DNA of 64,000 nt. It comes from Pelobates cultripes. Its lineage: Eukaryota > Chordata > Amphibia > Anura > Pelobatidae. The stretch spans positions 112,768,314 to 112,832,313 of the forward strand of contig OW240921.1 of NCBI GenBank assembly GCA_933207985.1. Direction: 5' to 3'. Position numbers and translations under genes: made by a program. Every line of letters starts with the position of its first letter. The stretch's first letter is position 1. The notes beneath the pieces were generated by a model. That model saw only the letters and a program-made list of their open reading frames with translations, was not told where the DNA came from and ran no database searches. Of the stretch, positions 11,586 to 26,944 are shown in pieces.

Positions 11586-14500
11586 TTATTTTTTTACACT
11601 GATTGAATGTTTTTTTAACTTTGTGATTTTCCACTTGCAGGGAGACTGCCTGTCAGCACAGACAGGCCCCCTGCAGGCAGATACACAGGCACCTATTGCG
11701 GTCATGTGATCGAGTGATCATGTGGCCGCGGGGTCCTGATCTGCCACAGGGAGACTGTCTGTGCAGACAGGCAGTCTCCCTGGACCTGGACCGGGTGAGT
11801 ACCCCAAGACCGTTATGACGGTTCAGGACAGTCATTGGTCCTCGAGGGGATGTTTCCGATGACTGTCCTGAACCGTCATCGGTCCTCAAGGAGTTAATAT
11901 TTACATTGAATGCCAACAGACAAAGTATGTTATGTCTAATAACCACCATTGTGTTGTGTAAAAGAGCGTTCTACACTATTGAAGGAATGTACAAGCACGA
12001 ATGTAAGAATTCTTGGAGCATCACAGAGCAATGTAGTCACTCACACTAGGCAGGGTGGCAGAGGTAAGAGTCTTTTATACTTCCACAAAAGTAATCTCAT
12101 TACTCAGACGGCCTCCAGATTAAAGGGACATTCTGGCCTCTAAAGCACTTTATCTTAATGAAATGCTTTATGTTTAAAGAGTCTTCATTTTACAAAAAAG
12201 TGTTCAATAAAAAGTGATACTTTTATAAATAACATTTTAACACACTCTGACTTTCAAGCAGAGGACAGGTCTTACTGTTACTTCCTGGTTTGGTTAGCTC
12301 AGTGGAGCTAAACTCCGGCTTCAGGCAACTGCACAGAGCAACTGCTTTGCAAAGACTTCTCATTGAGCTGTATTGGGAGGTCTGTAATTGGACAGCCACA
12401 GAAAGCCTGGGCTGGGGAAGAGATCTGCAGCTTTGGTAGATTGTTTATATCTATACATCCAATGAAATGCATGCATATATTCATTTGAGGTATATTTACG
12501 AAACAGTGATTTTTTATTCATTTAATTTTTGTCGTTGGGCAGCACAGTGTTAGAAGGTTCCGATCAGAAAACACATCCAGGTTACTGCCATTGTCAGGGA
12601 CGGTATCACCAGAGAACAAATTTAACATTGAGTAATTTCTTACTATTTATCTTCTGCAGCAAGTGTTCCATCAAGGCCGTTAGAGGCAATACAAAGAGAG
12701 CCATTACAAAGACCACATTAAAGTTCAGAAAGCCATTGATGAAATAGAAATGCCAAGGCTCTGTTCCTGTAAACAAAAAAGGAAGTCGATAAATAAACGT
12801 CATTCAAATATCTGTATGCATCGGCTCATTCAAACTACACTGTGAATAAGTAATCTGAACTTCAGGTAATTGTTTTAACAGTGTATCACACATTTCTAGA
12901 ACTGCAGCTTTTCAATATACTTTTCAATGCTCAATTACGACAATCCAGCACAGAAAAGTTGCAGTCATTTAAGTAGGTGTAATTATTCCGTATTAGTGCC
13001 ACGGTAACCCAGGTCATCTCTGTGCCAGATACAGTCCCCTCACCCATTTTGTCCCAGGAACACGGTAACCTAATGGTATAAAGGGACAACTTGTGTAAAA
13101 AGGGCACTGGTACCAAGGTAAAATGAATAAATGAGGATCGTCTTAAAAGAGGATTGGAATTATGTGAATAAAGTGAAACAGTTTGTGGTAGGATGTTGTA
13201 TTCCTAACACTATAGTGCCCTCTGGCTCACCTCCACCAGGGAGGTCATCCAATGGGGGGGGATCCAATGTGCATGCATGGCAAGTGCCTTTGATAATTTC
13301 ACAGACACTGGACATCCTCAAGCAGGTGACGTGGACATCCAGCATCGTTTGAGACACTCAGAGTCTGCACAGGTCCAGGAAGGGTCTCTAGGTGCGGTCT
13401 TGTAGAAAGCCACTAGAGGCAGTCTTAGTACTGTAAACATTGCAGCATTCCAAGACGCAGCATCCCGCCGCTCCTCCTCCTCCAATAAGGTCACAGTTCT
13501 GATGACTTTTTATATCCAGTAAATGCTCAATTTCTCATAGTGAATCACAATATTTATTGGTTTTCTACCAGACAATAGTGATGTTTGGTTTTATCATACT
13601 GTTTGCTAATGCTGAATGGAAAAATCTTCTAAAACCGAAGGTTTAAAAGAGTAGGTGCCTGTAATCGGCTGTGTGTCTGACATGCACTACAGGCCTGTTT
13701 CAGGCAAAATGTAAACACTACCACTTCTTAGATATGGCTCTTTTGCATCACCAGACAAAAAAGGCAGCCTCTCTGCATTAAGATGAAGTGGTTTTGGTAC
13801 TTAGTGTGTCCCTTTAAGCCAGGGTTGATGCCTTAGCCAATCCGAAAATAATGAAGATTTTAAACCTGCAAATTACTTCTGGAAAAACAATACAGTTTTT
13901 GCAGGTACCACTCATAGCAAGACATCGGAGTACCCAAGGTGCACTGGAAGATATCAAGCGTGCTAACTCAGGCATATCTACAAGCAGAACATGTCCGTAT
14001 ATTAAACGGTATTTAAACTCCGGCTGTTTTCATTAGAGTTCACGTTCTGCTTTGTACAGAAGGGCCCTTCATTATCACTTCAACTTAAGTTACGAGTCTT
14101 CAAACAAGTAATGAGAGCATGAATTCAATGAAATCTTACAATTAGAACACACCAGAAATCAAACACTCGTGACACTCACAGCTCAGAACTTTCCTCGGTG
14201 ATCTGACTTTTCTCTTTAAAGGGTTACTCCTTGCACCATGAGCACTTCAGTGATTTGAAGCAGTCATAGCGCCTGGAGTCTGCATGTGCAGTGTTTTGCT
14301 TTGAAGCTCTGCACATACAGAGATTAACCCCTTGGCTGCTGGAGTTCTAACTCCATATCTGCCAGCGTAATTGGAGCATCAGAGCACAGTAATGTCAATT
14401 CTGTGCAGCAAACCGGAAAAGTTCTCCACGTCAGCAAGGTTTTCAGATCAGCTATTTTGCTCTACATTATAAAATGTACTTTGAATTTCCACAAATGCTC

Positions 14501-17500
14501 ATTTTAGAGAATTACATTGACAATGTCACACATTTTATATACACCATTTTCAGTTACATTAACAGTGTAATAAATTCACACATACACTACTCCCAAACAA
14601 TGATGGACCAAGTGTTCTTATTTAGGAAGGACAATCCCGTAAAATCCCTCTGTCCCTCTTTTCTCTCCTAATGTCCCTCTTTTCTTGGAGTGCTATATTG
14701 TCGGTGTGTCTGAGTGTAAATGACAGAGCTCCACAGCAATAATACTCCCAGTAATGTGTCTGAGTCTACAACAGAGCTCCACAGTAATAATACTCCCAGT
14801 AATGTGTCTGAGTGTATAACAGAGCTCCCCAGCAATAATACTCCCAGTAATGTGTCTGAGTGTATAACAGAGCTCCACAACAATAATACTCCCAGTAATG
14901 TGTCTGAGTGTGTAAAAGAGCTCCACAGCAATAATACTCCCAGTAATGTGTCTGAGTGTATAACAGAGCTCCACAACAATAATACTCCCAGTAATGTGTC
15001 TGAGTGTGTAACAGAGCTCCATAGCAATAAAACTCCCACTAAGATGTCTCTAAACTACAAAAAAATCTGTTTAGAAATCAAATCTTCAAATTACATTTCA
15101 GTTGCATAAAGTTTTATTAGTAAATCACCTAACATTTTCCCGAACACCCCCGCCCCTAACCACACCCCACTTACACACCTAAAATTAAACGTCAATTCAG
15201 ATCTTTCCTGATCCTATGAAATGTGCAAAAATGTTTAAAAAAATGTTATATTGTTGTGCTTGCTGTAAGGAAGCAACGAGCACACATAGTATTGTTAGAC
15301 CATGACAGCGTTCAGGACAGCCACGGGCCAAAAATATGATTATTAGCCTCTCAAATCATTGTGCTTTAGAAAACAAGAGTAATCACGTCTCCAGGGTGGA
15401 AGAACGCATTGGAGCACACTTCAGTGTGATTAAAGCCCCCAAGACACAAGCTGACAGAACTGACTATGCTTCCGGAAGCAATTAAGAGCACTGTGCTGCA
15501 TATGCATGCGCACATCCCGAGAGGCCAAACCAACAGGTGCAGCCCTCAGGAAATATTAACAGCTTAAAGCAGCACTGATAGAATCTGTACAAAATCCTGA
15601 TTTAGACTGCGATGGAATCTAACATGATCAAGCGATATCTGCTACTTTGTCTCATGTAGAGGCCAATATCTGGCAAAAATCAGAGCTTCAAACAGCTTTT
15701 GCCACCACATCTTGCCATTCTCCATCTATGTCTTGGTACCTTAGATTTGACTAAAATTTGAAATGGGCTAACAGTTGCGTGTGTTATTTTTAATAAAATA
15801 GTCTATCCTTGCACATATTAAACAACACAAATGGCAGTAACAGTTCTTAAAAATACAGTATGACTTCTTGCATTTCCCCCCCCCCCACTAAACAGGGAAT
15901 GAAAGAGACATGACAAGGAAATTGAAAATTTAACACAAGATAGATGAATTGGATCCATTTACTTCACCGTCATTTTTCATTAAAACATTTGCTAACACCC
16001 TGGTCAACTATCTATAATGACAGGTTTATTGAATAAGCTACAATTATCTTTGTACTCCCAATCATTCAGCAATATTCTCCTATTTTAATACACAATAAAA
16101 TATTATTTATCTCTGCGATATAATAAAATAAATAATATCCGAAACAAAAAACATCAGACATTCAAACGATTATGCCAAACACCATCTTGAGGTGGTCAAG
16201 GAGCCAGGAGTTGGTATGTGCTATATCTCGCTTTGAAACGTTGCGCATACGGAGTTTAACCCCTCTATTACCAACCATCATAATCTCTACAGTGGGCTGT
16301 AGTGTCTATGATACTTGGAGTAACCCTTTAAGTTTTTGGGCAACCTAGTTTTTCTTTGGTAACTCCTACAGAGACTTTAGATAAATTAGTACCATAATAA
16401 TCATGTTTTTCCTACCAAACCTTTCCTGCTTTTTTACTTTCGCCCACTTATGTGGCCCTTGAAATAAGAAGTATACTGTAGATCTATTTTCGTTTCTAAA
16501 CATTTTTCTTTTCTTTGGATTTGATTGCATCATTACTACATGTATTCTTGAAATAACAGGTTTAAATTATCACATCAAAATTTAACTTTTTTGCTTTTCA
16601 TTAAAAATGTTTACTTTTTTTTTCTTCTAAAACTATGCTAATATTTATATGAATGATTTTAAAAAAAAATATATAATATGAGAAGCATGTCTGCATAGGC
16701 CTGCAGATAGAAATAATTTTTAAAATATTTAAAGGGGCACTATAGTCACTATAACAACTACAGCTTATTGTATTTGTTCTGGTGAGTATAATCAGCCCCT
16801 TTAGGCTTTTTGCATTAAACAGTTTTTTTCAGAGAAAAGGCAGTGGTTACATTACAGCCTAGGGATACCTCCACTGGCCACTCCTCAGATGGCTGCTAGA
16901 GGAGTTTCCTGACTGACATTCAGTGTCTCCTCCCTCTGCATGCAGACACTGAACTTTCCTCATAGAGATTCATTGATTCAATTCTTCTGTAAGAGGAGAT
17001 GCTGATTGGCCAGGGCTGTGTTTGGCTTATGCTGGCTCTGACCCTTATCTGCCTCTTTGTCAGTCTCAGCCAATCCTATGGGAAAGCACTGTGATTGGCT
17101 CAGATCATAACTTTCGATAATGTCAGCCAAGCAGGCAGAACAGGAGCAGAGTTAGCAGCAGCAGACTGGAATAAAGGTAAAAGATTTTACTATATTTAGT
17201 GGAGCAGGAAGGGCCAGATAGTGTTTTAACATAAATACATACATGTTTGTGTTCCTAACCCTATATTGTTCCTTTAAAACCATCAAAGAATCATCATCAG
17301 AATGAAGTTGCTATGATACCAGGAGGTTGCTTACCTTGAAGGTTTTAAAACTGAAGGTTTAGCCTCAATGTCTTTTCTCCTTTCAGCCTTGCCACCTCCA
17401 TTTTTGCATGCGTCCCTTGAACTGGTGCCACTGAGAGGCTGAGAGTGTCAGCTGACACTCTCAGCTGATCAGTAGCACCCCATTCACAAAATGGCTTGAG

Positions 17501-20500
17501 AACCATTTTTCTCAGGCAGTTTTGTGAATCAGTATCAAGCAGTATTGAGCTGTATGGCGTTGAGGTTAAGCCAACGACATGCTACTGTGGTTACTATGGT
17601 GTCCGGAGTGTTCCTTTATGTAAACACTGAAAATAAAATGACTGCAAGTATGTTTATAACCTACAGAAGACGCTGTGGTTCAATAATGGTTTGTTTTTTA
17701 TGTTATGCGGTCAATATTTCCAATCAAAATTAGCGTATGACCACGTACATTGTTTACCAAGCACATAAGACAATATTTAATTATTGGGCACACAGAAGAT
17801 TATCTGGGTATAAGAAATGTTATAGTTATATTATAGTAACCTACCACATCACTATGTCTCTTAACATGCCATTCAGACAGAAGCAATTCAGCATCTTATA
17901 TATGACTATTTCTTACCCTACTTGGGGTTCTTCACTAAAACGTGAATTGTTCAGAATTCAAAGTGAATTAATTTTTTTAGGCCAAAATTGATAAACTGAA
18001 AATATTGCTAACTTAGAGAATTTTTCTAGTCCAGATACTTTGGCCTGAAATTTGAGATTTACTTAGAATTCCTGCCTATTCACACTTTAGTGATTAACAT
18101 TGTACGTTCTTGTTTTTTGTTGCCTAAAACTAGCATTCCACCAGCCGTAGCAGCTCTGTTTTGCATAGGATATCAAGTTTTTATTTTGTATAAGTGAGGG
18201 TTATTTAAACTGTGAATTGTCTGTGATTGAACAAGGAATTTTACACGTCGAAACGGACTGTATGGAAGGAAAGATCAGAGCAAGAGAATTTTTAGAAGTC
18301 ACTTATTTCAGTGTAAAATTAGAAATTCCCTGGTCATTCGAAAACGATTCAATGTTTATTGAATATAGTGAATAAACCTGCAGGTGGTGGCATGAATAGG
18401 GTTAAAAAATGAACAACACTTCCATGCGGATGTGAACAGCAAGATATTATCCTCCCTTCATAATCCACTCCCCCCTCCCTCCACCCCGATCTGATCAATG
18501 CAATCAGTCGGGAAATCACAAGCGCTGCTCTTAATCACTGCAGTGTTGTGACAGCTGCTACCAGCTACAGCAATTTGCTGCAATCAATGCCACTTAAAAA
18601 GGGTACAGCGTACAGAGAAGTGAGACGGGGAGGAGGGGGGGGGGGAGAATAAAGAGAGGGTCTGGGAGGGAGAGGGGAAGGATGAGTAGATCTACAGGCT
18701 TGTATATAAGCCAAAACAGAAAGATAGTACATGTCACAAATATTTCGAGCTACCCTTGACATCAGTGACCGATCTTTGACCATTCAAATTCAGCAACTAT
18801 TATTTTATATTCTGCTACCAACTGCCCAAAAAAGCTATGGAATCGATTTACCATATTACTTCAAATAGGTGTTAATCACGTACATTGTGCCAGCAACTTC
18901 CATATTTTTACATCTCTAAGCACATGCACTACTCAGAAACATAAAGTGGAACGATCACATGGGGAGTTTTGTAATAACTTGTCATGTGCAATGCGTTGTG
19001 CTTTATTTTAACATTACCATTTGTTTCTCCTATTGTTTTCTCTTCTCTTCCCCTATCTGTTCTTCTTTTCTTTATTATTATTATTATTATTATTATTGGT
19101 ATTTATATAACGCCAACTAATTCCGCAGCGCTTTACAATATTATGAAAGGGGGAGAATTTTACCATAAATGAGACTATTACACAGTGACACAGGAACAAT
19201 TGGCAGATGAGGGCCCTGCTCAAACGTGGTTACAGTCTAGAGGAGGTGGGGAACAAAAACACAACAGGGCAGCAAAGTTCTCCTTAAAACATACTTTGTT
19301 TTATGTATCTTTCCTACACTTGTTATGATAAAATGTTGGAGCTTAAGGCAAGCATCACTTCCTTTCTCAAGCTAACAAAGGGTGAAGCTTTTCTTAATCA
19401 GATTGCAAAGTGTAGGAAAATACATAACACAAAATAGTCCCGACTATTCAATCAGGCTATTACTAGCCAGGCCTTAAACATTAATCACCCCTGCAAGCCC
19501 AGAGGGTACAAGCTCATTCACCAGGGGTTAACTATTTGTCAGGGCTAACTTTTCACTCACCAATAGCTGATGGAAATGTTGAGCCCTGTACATATAATAT
19601 ATATAACAAGAATAAGATAATGGGATCTAAATTATACTAAGCATAATTTCTCCTTCCCTGGATCTCCTATGATTGGGTTTAGATGACGGTTTTTATGCAA
19701 TTAATGTTGTTTAGCACAGCTCCCCGGTGTGCCTCGTTTATAACACGGCACCCATTATTACATTGAGTCAGGATTCATTAGGGGCCATGCAGTCATTTTC
19801 AGTTTCAGCAGACAGCATTAACAATCCTAATTAATTTGTAGAATTTGTGTCACATCACACTTTTTTTTTTTTTTTTTTATGCTTTTAAACAACATCAGGT
19901 TACCATGAATACAACATTGCTTTGAGAAATCAAAGAGTGTTGATAAGACGCATTTAGCTGCAAAGAAATAGGACTTGATTTAAAAAGTACTTCTCCTGTA
20001 TGGAGAGATTTGATCTCATTCTTGTCATGTTAATTCATTCTGAAGGCTTCATACAAGTACATCAATGTAATGGCAGTCAATTTATATTTTTTCAAATGTT
20101 GCAACATTTTAGGTAGAAATGGCTATGAATTTATTTTTGAAACAAAAATTGCACCTATCTCAAAATCTCTAAAGGAAGGTAGACTTTAGCGGGCTCGCAC
20201 AATTACATTATATAAAGGGCAGCATGAAAGCTGGATTCTTTAAATATTATTAATATTTATAAAGCTTATTAACCTGTGTGTAGAAACAATGTACCAAAAA
20301 TAAAATGGTGTAATTCTGCAGTCACAGCATTGATATTTGCAAGTAATTTGGTAAAAATCCAGACACTTTCTCGATTCTGATCTGGATTATTTTGGAACCG
20401 AAAATATAAATGTCTTGTTCTTTGGATACATAGTTACAAAAAATACTAAAAAGAAAAGAACATGTGATAGTATTGTTGGCAAATAGAGAAATGAATACAT

Positions 20501-23500
20501 ATTTTGTGAAATAACCCTAAATGTAGGATTTCAGGCTTTCTTAGAGAAGGTGGTAATACGAGGTTTGCTAAAGGCCAATATTTACATTTTGGCATATGCA
20601 CGCAGTACTCTCACCACCTCAACACTATTCTGATTAAAAAGCAGAAGCAGCCTTTATCTAGACACTGGGTCATAATCAGGAGTTATTCCTGACGCATAGC
20701 AAAGCTGAATTTGAAAGGCTCAATGCGTCATAGCAGGAAAAGATAAGTGAACTGCTGACGCAAGGGGGCCTGTAAAATGGAGGGGGGTAACTGCAATGAT
20801 TCATGTTTAAAGGCGTGTTATTGGGAGTTATTGTAAACCTTACCTATCCAGTTGGTTCTAGACAGACCAGTAAATCTGGCAACAAAACGGTTAATTTCCC
20901 TGTACCCCCAACCCCAAGCAATTTTCTTCCACGTAGGTAAGGCTGTAATAATCACATCATATGAGATAATCTATATATCTGCGTGTTGTCCGATGTATTT
21001 ACAGAGATGGCCGAATATTTTATATCCTAAAAAAGCTGCATCCTATAAAACAATGACGTCAAGTGCTTTTGGAAGTGCTGTCCAAGATTTTATGGTTACG
21101 GGCCACAGATCGTTTAGATTAGTTTGACGTAACAGAATTAGTAATCAAAGCTATAATGTTGACAGACAGAGCGAGGAAAAATCCATTTTTAATCCCATTG
21201 TAACTAGTGACATCTAGGGTACATGGTAGGAATGAAGTGCCCTGAACTCACATAATGTACTAAAATTGTGACAATTACTGGTTGATTGCCACGATAACCA
21301 GTTAAATGGTGCGATTAGCTAGTCCAGGAACGAACTCTACCTGCCATTTCATGTAATTCTGTAATCACTCTGAAAGTCAATTATGAGCTTAGAAGCTGTC
21401 AGTACAGGTTACAGAAAGATATCTGCATTTAAAAGCCAGGCTTCAATCTCATCCACTGTAAAACAGAAGGATAGGTGAATAGCCCACTCAGAGTTCCAAA
21501 ACACTCCTTTCACACCGGTAATAAAAAAAATAAAAAAATGTTTAACCACTTGGTCACTAAAATGTTTTCACTCCAAAAAGTAGTCTTTTTTTGTGTGTGT
21601 ATGGGCAGAAAATTGGGCATTCGGTTGATATGGATATTGTCATATATGTACTTGGTTATTTTTGTAATAATCCCATCGTGTTACATCAAGATCATCCACA
21701 TATCCTGACCAAGGAAAGCACAACACTGTGAAAGCTTTCATCATATCTCTGATATTGAACTTGTACATTTTTCTGTGAGTAATTTCAATTGGTGTGCTAA
21801 TTAGATAGAGAAGCAAGAAATCAATCTATTCTAGTCAATCTAATCAAGCAAAATCTCAAAATTTGGCACTTTTACTAAACCATGGATTAACTCGGGAGGT
21901 CTATGGGAATCAGCAGTGCAAAGCAGGATCTCTCATGGAAATGCTAAAAGATCTCTTATTACATGACTTCTATTGACATAGTCAGTGAGCAAATTCACAA
22001 CAGAGGAAAAACGGTTTCACTGAGCATGACAAGTGCAGTCTATATGATGGCAATAAGCCCATATAACAGTGCTTCAACTTCTAAGGCATCACATATAGTG
22101 ATACATTGTAGAGTCTGGATTTCTAGAACCCCACAAAACAATGGTATGGCATTTCTTGCAGAATCTTAACAGATATCTATAAAAACATATTAGGATTTAC
22201 ACATCTATTATATAGAAAATATCCGACTTGACAGCCTTTTCTAAAGTGTTGACACTGCACTCTTTTCACAAAGAAGTCGTTTTTTTCATTGACCATAAGA
22301 TTGCTGTAAACAATGGCATTGTGTGCAGTGAAAATTAACTCTTATATAGCCTACTGAAATATATCTAGGATCCTAGCAGGGTATACACATAAGCACAGAA
22401 AGTCATTTTGGGTTAGTTAAAATGAATAAATAAAAGTAAAATGTTATCCCTTCCGCCTGATACAGAACACAATTATATTACGGATATTCTCCAGGCGGCA
22501 TTAATAATAACAAGCTTCACCTAACACCGTTAAGAATAATAAGCCTTTATTACAGCATATCTTAAAAATGACAGGACTGTTTGTGTGTGTTTTATATTTA
22601 TTTAATAAACTCTTATAGAGACATGTTTTCATATACTATTAATCACAATAAAAATGTTTTTAGAAAACAGGTGCACTTTAAATGAGGCTGTAGAGATGTG
22701 TACATAAATTAAGATGAATATAATTTCCATAATAACAAGGGTTAAAGGGGTGCTCTAGCAGCAGTTGAAAATGAAATTAACTGCAAGGGAACACCGGCAT
22801 CTAGTGGTTGCTATATAAAAATGCAGCATGCCAGCTAAACTGAAGCTACCAACCTTTATTTACAGGGCTACTCCAGGCTCCTTGACAAGTTCTGCTTTTA
22901 GAAGTGGTGATGGAGCAATGAATCTGTATGTGCAGCATTTCTGCTTTAAATGCTGTATGTACAGATATATTTGCAATTTTGTGCCGGGGACCAGTCACAC
23001 CCATGGCACAACTCTGTTCAGAGCTGCTCAACACTAAAACGGTGCAAAAATTACATCTGTAGTCGGCATGCACTGCGTGCTGAAGACAGACATAATCAGC
23101 CTCTGCCCTTGCAGACAGCGCTCGGAGCGTGCCAGCAAAGGGAAGTCTATTGTGAAAAAGGTTGGAGTAACTCTTTAGAGATATAATGTAATAGCAAATA
23201 TAAGATCAGGCCTCAAAATTATCTATTGGTAAGTGAAAAGACAGGCCCAAGGAGTGTGCCATGGACCCCAACCGTCACTGCAATCTGTCTGAAAACAGCA
23301 GCTTACTGTTACAATAAATGCATAGCCAATATCTGTGTCTATGAGTGGGCTATGTAATCAGCAGTTTAAAGATGGTAGAAATCTGTTGTTCAACCACCAT
23401 CACTCAGAGTATAATCACTGTTCAGTTGGTGCTTCGAAGCATGCCTTCTAGACAGGCTGACAAAGTCATACAGGAAAGTGATCACAAGTAAGTTCCTCCT

Positions 23501-26500
23501 TTTCGTACATGTCCATGTGCAGGGACAGTTTAAAAAAAAAAAAAAAAAAATGGCTAGTAGCATAGAACTGATAATTTAGTTCTGTTTTGCGAGCTGCTAT
23601 TTATTTTTGTACATCTTAACAGTAAAGCAGATAGCAAGCACTTTAATAACATATTAAAGTGGCTCTATCACTAACCGTTCAACATTACACTACACTAACA
23701 TTTAAACAGTAACACTATCCCTAACCTTTAGGGGACAATGCCATCTTGGGGTTCTCTACACATTTATAAACCACGCTGTATTATTCCAAATCAAAACAAC
23801 ACCGTATATTACTCACCATAGAGATCGGGTCCATGATCAGTAAAGACGTTGTACAGAAAGATATTAAAAGGTGCTATTACCAGCTTTCCGTAATAATAAC
23901 TATCAACAGCCACCAGAGGAACCTGTGATAAAACAAGAGAGAACACGATGGATATTTACACCAGAAAAATATACCGTAGCTTTCAGCAACTCCTTTAAGG
24001 TAGTCAACTAGTATTGACACAGGGGGGTAGGGGGAGATTTATCATAAGTTAAGGATTATGAAAAATAGCGTTAAATTCTGTCATTCTTTGGATCACATGT
24101 TTTAGAGTGATCTAAAATGTGACAGTTTTCTTCATAGTAAGCCACCTATTTTCACACAAAAAAAAAAAAAAAACATTTCAGAATCTTCTCCTGTGTGCAT
24201 GTTTTTGCTATTGGTTGAGTTAAAAGAACCCTACATCAGACTGTACTACTCAAATCAGGTATTTAAAATCTACTTTCGCAGCCTAGATGGCTAGTGAATG
24301 GGAAGCAGCAGATCCCGAGGGTCCCAGTGTGTGACTGGTTACTTTATGCTACTTAACAATTTAAACATGGAGCAGTGATCCTCTTTTGATTTCACAATGT
24401 TAAATTGTTTCATTACACATTATTTTCACATAGCCATGGTACACATTATGTTTGAGGAGAAATGTATGTTTCTCCTCCTGACTCTCTGCTGACTGACAGG
24501 TGCAGTGGGCGGAGTTTACCAATGATCGGCAACCACAATGAAAGAACTCAGATTATACAGGTTAATACAGTAGTGTGAATTTCTACTTTTCATTTTCACA
24601 CCTTACAACTTATTTGTTAAAAAAAAGTATGTATATAACTTAATATTAAAATTCTTGGAACTTACAGTTCCCCCTTTAAAGGGACATTATAGGCACCTTA
24701 ACTTCATCTTATTGATGTTTTTATAGTGCCTGCAGCCCTGCCATCTATCCTACCCCCAAAACTCTTTTAGTTTACTAGTTAGAGGGCTTGGAAGCGTGGC
24801 TTCACACCACTCCAAAACCTCTAGGTATGAGAGTCAGGAATCTTACTTCCAGATTCTCATACTGAAACACACCATGTTGTCATGCGCGCATGCACAGTGC
24901 TTCATGGTTGGTCATAGAGTTCAATGATTCTCAATAGAAGAATTTTAGGCGCATCGCAGTGAGTGCTGCGCATGTGCCTCAGGTTCCTAATGCTCCTTTA
25001 TGGGGAGTGTGGCGAAAGTGACCTCGCCACTGGTTTTTGGAGGGGCCTGTTTGCCAGCCTCCTGCCCTGTGACTATGGCCGTGGGATGTATTGCCCTTCT
25101 AGGAACTTATTTGGGCATAATGGATTTCTAGAATGCTGTTTCTGGCCCTTTAATTCCCAGAGAAAGGATTTGTACTTTTAAACTGGCACTTCGAATGCAG
25201 TCGAAGTGCCGAAGTCGTCGAAGTGGCCGCGGCCATTTTAACTCATTCGAACGCGGTCAGCAGTGTGTGAAGCCAAATCTATGGAACTGTTTTCGGGTAC
25301 CCAATTGCACAAGCCCCGCTGACCCGTACCTTCTACTCAACTTCGACACTGCGGCTGGAGACTAAGTCCCGTTTGAAGATTCGAACGCTCGTTCAAATGG
25401 GACTTGGTCATTTTCTCTGTGTAAAATAGACCGAATCCATGGAACTGTTTTGGGCATGAAAATGTGCTTGCGGTCGGTCAAAAGTGACATATCTATCTCC
25501 CGAACGGCTGAACAGATTCGAATGATGTTTGGGTATGTTTGTATTTGGAATGTGCTGATTAATAATATGTGACTTTTATTAATATTGGATGTAAAGTTTT
25601 AGAGTTATGAAAGTTGTGTAAAAAGTAGGTTTTAAACTGTACGGATAATTGTGTTACCGCTCAGGCTAAGGGGAGGAAATGTGTGGGATGTAACCATTGT
25701 TTGATTGGCTAATGTATAATTGTCTGTGGGTGTCTCCTTTGCATGGGAGAATTGGATAAAAGCAGAGTGTGTGTCATTAAACCAGAGTTGTTCTTCATCC
25801 TCAATCTAGAGTCCTGTCTCTTATTGGGGGTATTGCTATATCACTACAAGGGATTGCTATGCTCTGCATGCTCCCTTGGATAATCACTTCTAAGCTCTTT
25901 TAAGAGCTTGTTCCTGTCTTGCTCTCGGAAGGCGTCTACAGTGGTTATGGTGTCTGCTGGAATCCTTGGAGCCCTCAGGAAGCGCTAGGAGTATCTAATA
26001 ACGGAGGTACCCAGTCGGGGTGCCAGGTGATCCGTTACAAGGAGCTCTCCTCCTCCTCCTCTTTGGCTGAATGCGCATGCGCGGCAGGAGCCGCGCGCGC
26101 ATTCAGCCAATCCATAGGAAAGCATTCACAGTGAGACAGCCGCTAGAGGATTTGAGGGCTGGATTAACCCATTTAAAACATAGCAGTTTCTCTGAAACTG
26201 CTACGTTTATAGAAAAAAGGGTTAAACCTAGCTGGACCTGGCACCCAGACCACTTCATTAAGCTGAAGTGGTCTGGGTGCCTATAGTGGTCCTTTAAGTA
26301 ATTTGTTTTACTTTAAAGGACCACTCTAGGCACGCAGACCACTTCAGCTTAATGAAGTGGTCTGGGTGCCTGGTCCAGCTAGGGTTAACCCATTTTTTTT
26401 TATAAACATAGCAGTTTCAGTAGAAACTGCTATGTTTATAAATGGGTTAATCCAGCCCTCAAATCCTCTAGTGGCTGTCTCATTGACAGCCGCTAGAGGC

Positions 26501-26913
26501 GCTTGTGTGATTCTCACTGTGAAAATCACAGTGAGAAGACGCATTATGAATGCTTTCCTATGAGACCGGCTGAATGCGCGCGCAGCTCTTGCCGCGCGTG
26601 CGCATTCAGCCGAATGGGAGGAGAGGAGGAGGATCGGAGGAGGAGAGCTCCCCGCCCGGCGCTGGAAAAAAGGTAAGTTTTACCCCTTTTTTCTCCCCAG
26701 AGGCGGGCGGGAGTGGGACCCTGAGGGTGGGGGCACCCTCAAGGCACTGTAGTGCCAGGAAAACGAGTATGTTTTCCTGGCACTATAGTGGTCCTTTAAT
26801 TTTACTTTTTTTTTTTTTACACACATTTATTTATTTATTTATAAAATATTTAACCAGGGTGGATACATTGAGATTACAATAGGATACAATATTACAAAAA
26901 TATAATATGCAAA

Positions 26914-26944
<31 letters not shown>

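Noticed and set aside
11372..11634. Cys/Val- and Tyr/Ile-rich small proteins
   Set aside because: Translations of CA and TA microsatellites.
14668..15109. Repeat proteins of 109-129 codons on both strands
   Set aside because: Artefact of the 48-bp minisatellite.
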